NCBI GenBank assembly: GCA_903960725.1
Contig: CAJCBY010000420.1
Coordinates: 1-7,517, forward strand
Direction of reading: 5' to 3'
DNA from: an uncultured Cytophagaceae bacterium
GTDB lineage: Bacteria; Bacteroidota; Bacteroidia; Cytophagales; Spirosomataceae
Length of the DNA stretch: 7,517 nucleotides
The stretch's first letter is position 1; each line of letters starts with the position of its first letter. Shown here one piece after another: positions 6,398 through 7,517 of the stretch. Both the position numbers and the translations under genes were made by a program. The notes under the pieces were generated by a model. It saw only the letters and a program-made list of their open reading frames with translations, was not told where the DNA came from and did no database searches.

Positions 6398-7266
6398 TCT
6401 GCTTTTAACATCGGAAACAATCTTCTAATATCGACTTCACTGGGTTGTGTGCCATATTCACATATTTCAAACGCTTCTGCATAAAGTGCCTTCGCTGCAC
6501 GAGGCGTTCCGTACCATTTTTCTAAACTCTTCTGGACGTCTGCATTCGGCTTATAAACACGCTTCTGCAACAGATAGGCTTTGTATTTTGATGGGTCTTT
6601 GGGAACCTCCTCTTCGTAATTCCCCACCCAAGGTAGCCACTCATAAAACTGCGATTGATGTGCATCTAATCCCGCTATTTTCTTTTCAATAACAGGGGTT
6701 ATATCGACTGCAATATCGGGTTGAAAAGGATTAGGTTTTTTGAAGTTATCTTGAAAATATAAAAAGACTGGATTTTTGCGCAATGGCTCTGTATCCGGAG
6801 CAACATTGGGAACACCCACCATAAACGCTGCATCCTGCACTAAAACACCCGTATAGCGGTGATCGGGATGGTAATCATTTGACCTGGGCGCAATAACCAC
6901 ATCCGCCTTCCACTCCCTGATTTTTCGAATGATTTGTAATCGAATTTCCAAAGTGGGTAACAACTCCCCATCGTGATTATCTAACACATCATACGAAACA
7001 CCCAAACGTTTAGCTACTTCCTTGGTTTCCGCAATACGGCGTTTAGCTAACATTCCACCACCCATAGATTGATGTCCAGCATCCCCATTCGTAACAGACA
7101 AAAATTTCACCTGATGTCCCATCTCCACAAATAAAGCTGCTGTTCCTCCTCCTTTTATATCACAATCATCCGGATGAGCTCCAATAAAAATGATACGCAA
7201 TGGCTTTGTTTGTGCCTGCAAGCTAACGCTAAAAAATAAGCAGAATACAACGAGTAAGTTTTTCAT
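6394..7266 (-). CDS. Exported PIG-L/LmbE family zinc deacetylase
   Basis: I chose the ATG at 7264-7266 (MKNLLVV), giving 290 residues. An in-frame TTG six bases upstream could also be read as a start, but the ATG gives a standard signal peptide. That peptide is MKNLL, a hydrophobic core, and a likely cut after LQA at residue 18, before Gln19. The zinc site is the family AHPDD at 30-34 (His31 and Asp34 ligands, Asp33 likely general base) plus HPDH at 133-136 supplying the third ligand. GGGTAALF (39-46) and SVTNGDAGH (57-65) are typical neighbouring elements. The family removes N-acetyl groups from GlcNAc-containing or similar conjugates (MshB, BshB, PIG-L). An exported copy would act in the periplasm on sugars or glycoconjugates rather than in cytoplasmic thiol synthesis; that is inference. 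The C-terminal region (about 205-290) is an extension common in Bacteroidota versions. The gene converges on the hydrolase and shares the TTAA of the two stop codons. Confidence 0.92.
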   Translation of the reverse strand: MKNLLVVFCLFFSVSLQAQTKPLRIIFIGAHPDDCDIKGGGTAALFVEMGHQVKFLSVTNGDAGHQSMGGGMLAKRRIAETKEVAKRLGVSYDVLDNHDGELLPTLEIRLQIIRKIREWKADVVIAPRSNDYHPDHRYTGVLVQDAAFMVGVPNVAPDTEPLRKNPVFLYFQDNFKKPNPFQPDIAVDITPVIEKKIAGLDAHQSQFYEWLPWVGNYEEEVPKDPSKYKAYLLQKRVYKPNADVQKSLEKWYGTPRAAKALYAEAFEICEYGTQPSEVDIRRLFPMLKAD

Positions 7267-7285
7267 TATCAATAGGTTTAGTGCT

Positions 7286-7316
7286 CAATGTTAGGCATAA
7301 ATGTCTAAAATTCAAA
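7286..7316 (-). promoter_or_regulatory. Bacteroidota-type promoter for the PIG-L deacetylase gene
   Basis: On the minus strand, TTTG (7316-7313, -33 element) is followed after exactly 19 bp by TAACATTG (7293-7286). This matches the -7 consensus TAnnTTTG at all but one fixed position. The box ends 19 nt before the ATG at 7266. Both spacings fit the Bacteroidota primary sigma factor. Confidence 0.55.
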
Positions 7317-7388
7317 AATGAAAAAGCAGGATAAAAATGTACATTCTCAACAATTTTCCCGACCTTGCCTTCCTAAACCCCAATTCAC

Positions 7389-7496
7389 ATGGCTAAAGGC
7401 ATGAATTCTAAGAAGGCGGACAAGAAAGAACCGGCTAAAACTCCGAAGGAGAAGAAAGAAGAAAAGAGAGAAAAAAAGAAAGCAGGCTATCAATAG
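7389..7496 (+). CDS. 35-residue lysine-rich small basic protein
   Basis: The frame ATG (7389-7391) to TAG (7494-7496) encodes 35 residues opening MAKGMNSKKADKKEPAKTPK. It has 13 Lys and 1 Arg against 6 acidic residues, no hydrophobic core, and ends in KKAGYQ. It is very likely disordered and could bind RNA, ribosomes or DNA. From memory, similar short hypothetical proteins with a MAKG start and a PAKT-KEKK middle occur in various Gram-negative bacteria; I could not verify this. A strong terminator forms across the stop codon, which supports a real short transcript ending here. No Shine-Dalgarno sequence or clear -7 box was found in the 72 bases upstream to 7317. A second in-frame ATG (Met5) is a possible alternative start. 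Function unknown. Confidence 0.7.
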   Translation: MAKGMNSKKADKKEPAKTPKEKKEEKREKKKAGYQ

Positions 7497-7511
7497 ATAG
7501 GCTGCTTTTTT
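7479..7511 (+). terminator. Strong intrinsic terminator overlapping the end of the small basic ORF
   Basis: AAAGCAGGCTATC (7479-7491) pairs with GATAGGCTGCTTT (7496-7508) around an AATA loop. This gives a 13-position stem with a single G-G mismatch (7486/7501), and the run of six T ends at 7511. The 5' arm is coding sequence for the final KAGYQ and the loop and 3' arm contain the stop codon, so a terminating ribosome would cover the hairpin. Confidence 0.85.
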
Positions 7512-7517
7512 CGTCAA

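Noticed and set aside
7267..7272. TTG start for the deacetylase, two codons upstream of the ATG
   Set aside because: The ATG at 7264-7266 gives a standard MKN signal-peptide start, so a rarer TTG start is unnecessary.
7267..7274. Third copy of TATCAATA beside the deacetylase start codon (and a fourth at 7488-7495)
   Set aside because: Neither has a partner at 21 bp, nor the AGYASAAA extension of the operator repeats. The last one is coding sequence for the small protein's YQ-stop. Probably chance in AT-rich DNA.

Overview
The window reads as ordinary chromosomal DNA from a member of the Bacteroidota, probably a Cytophagales-like aquatic or environmental bacterium. Three things point there: TAnnTTTG-type -7 promoter boxes, A-rich leaders without Shine-Dalgarno sequences, and a large secreted zinc metalloprotease of the DUF5117/DUF5118 type that is typical of this phylum. 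The genus is a guess. No mobile element, CRISPR array, tRNA or rRNA was seen.

Layout. The left edge (1-827, minus strand) carries an AraC-family regulator whose last few codons lie outside the window. It is divergent from a PhyH-type Fe(II)/2-oxoglutarate dioxygenase (943-1893, plus). The 115-base gap between them holds a 17-bp sequence repeated with a period of exactly 21 bp (859-875 and 880-896). This looks like a tandem AraC operator and ends just where the -33 element of the dioxygenase promoter should be. A hairpin terminator follows the dioxygenase. Next is an exported metzincin-type protease (1954-4332, plus).

A two-gene unit follows on the plus strand: a flavin-containing monooxygenase (4392-5702), overlapping by ATGA with an alpha/beta hydrolase of the plant methylesterase/hydroxynitrile-lyase-like type (5699-6397). 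A monooxygenase translationally coupled to a hydrolase suggests a two-step oxidation and cleavage of a small organic molecule. The hydrolase converges on, and overlaps by 4 nt, an exported PIG-L/LmbE-type deacetylase on the minus strand (6394-7266). That gene has a well-spaced Bacteroidota promoter.

The right edge holds a 35-residue, very lysine-rich protein (7389-7496). Its last codons form the 5' arm of a strong intrinsic terminator (7479-7511).

How the genes work together. The only well-supported functional links are the AraC regulator with the dioxygenase, and the monooxygenase with the hydrolase. The protease, the deacetylase and the small basic protein look like independent transcription units. 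I see no clear new defence or mobile system. The most checkable new items are the 21-bp-period operator, the coupled monooxygenase-hydrolase pair, and the small basic protein with a terminator built into its coding end.
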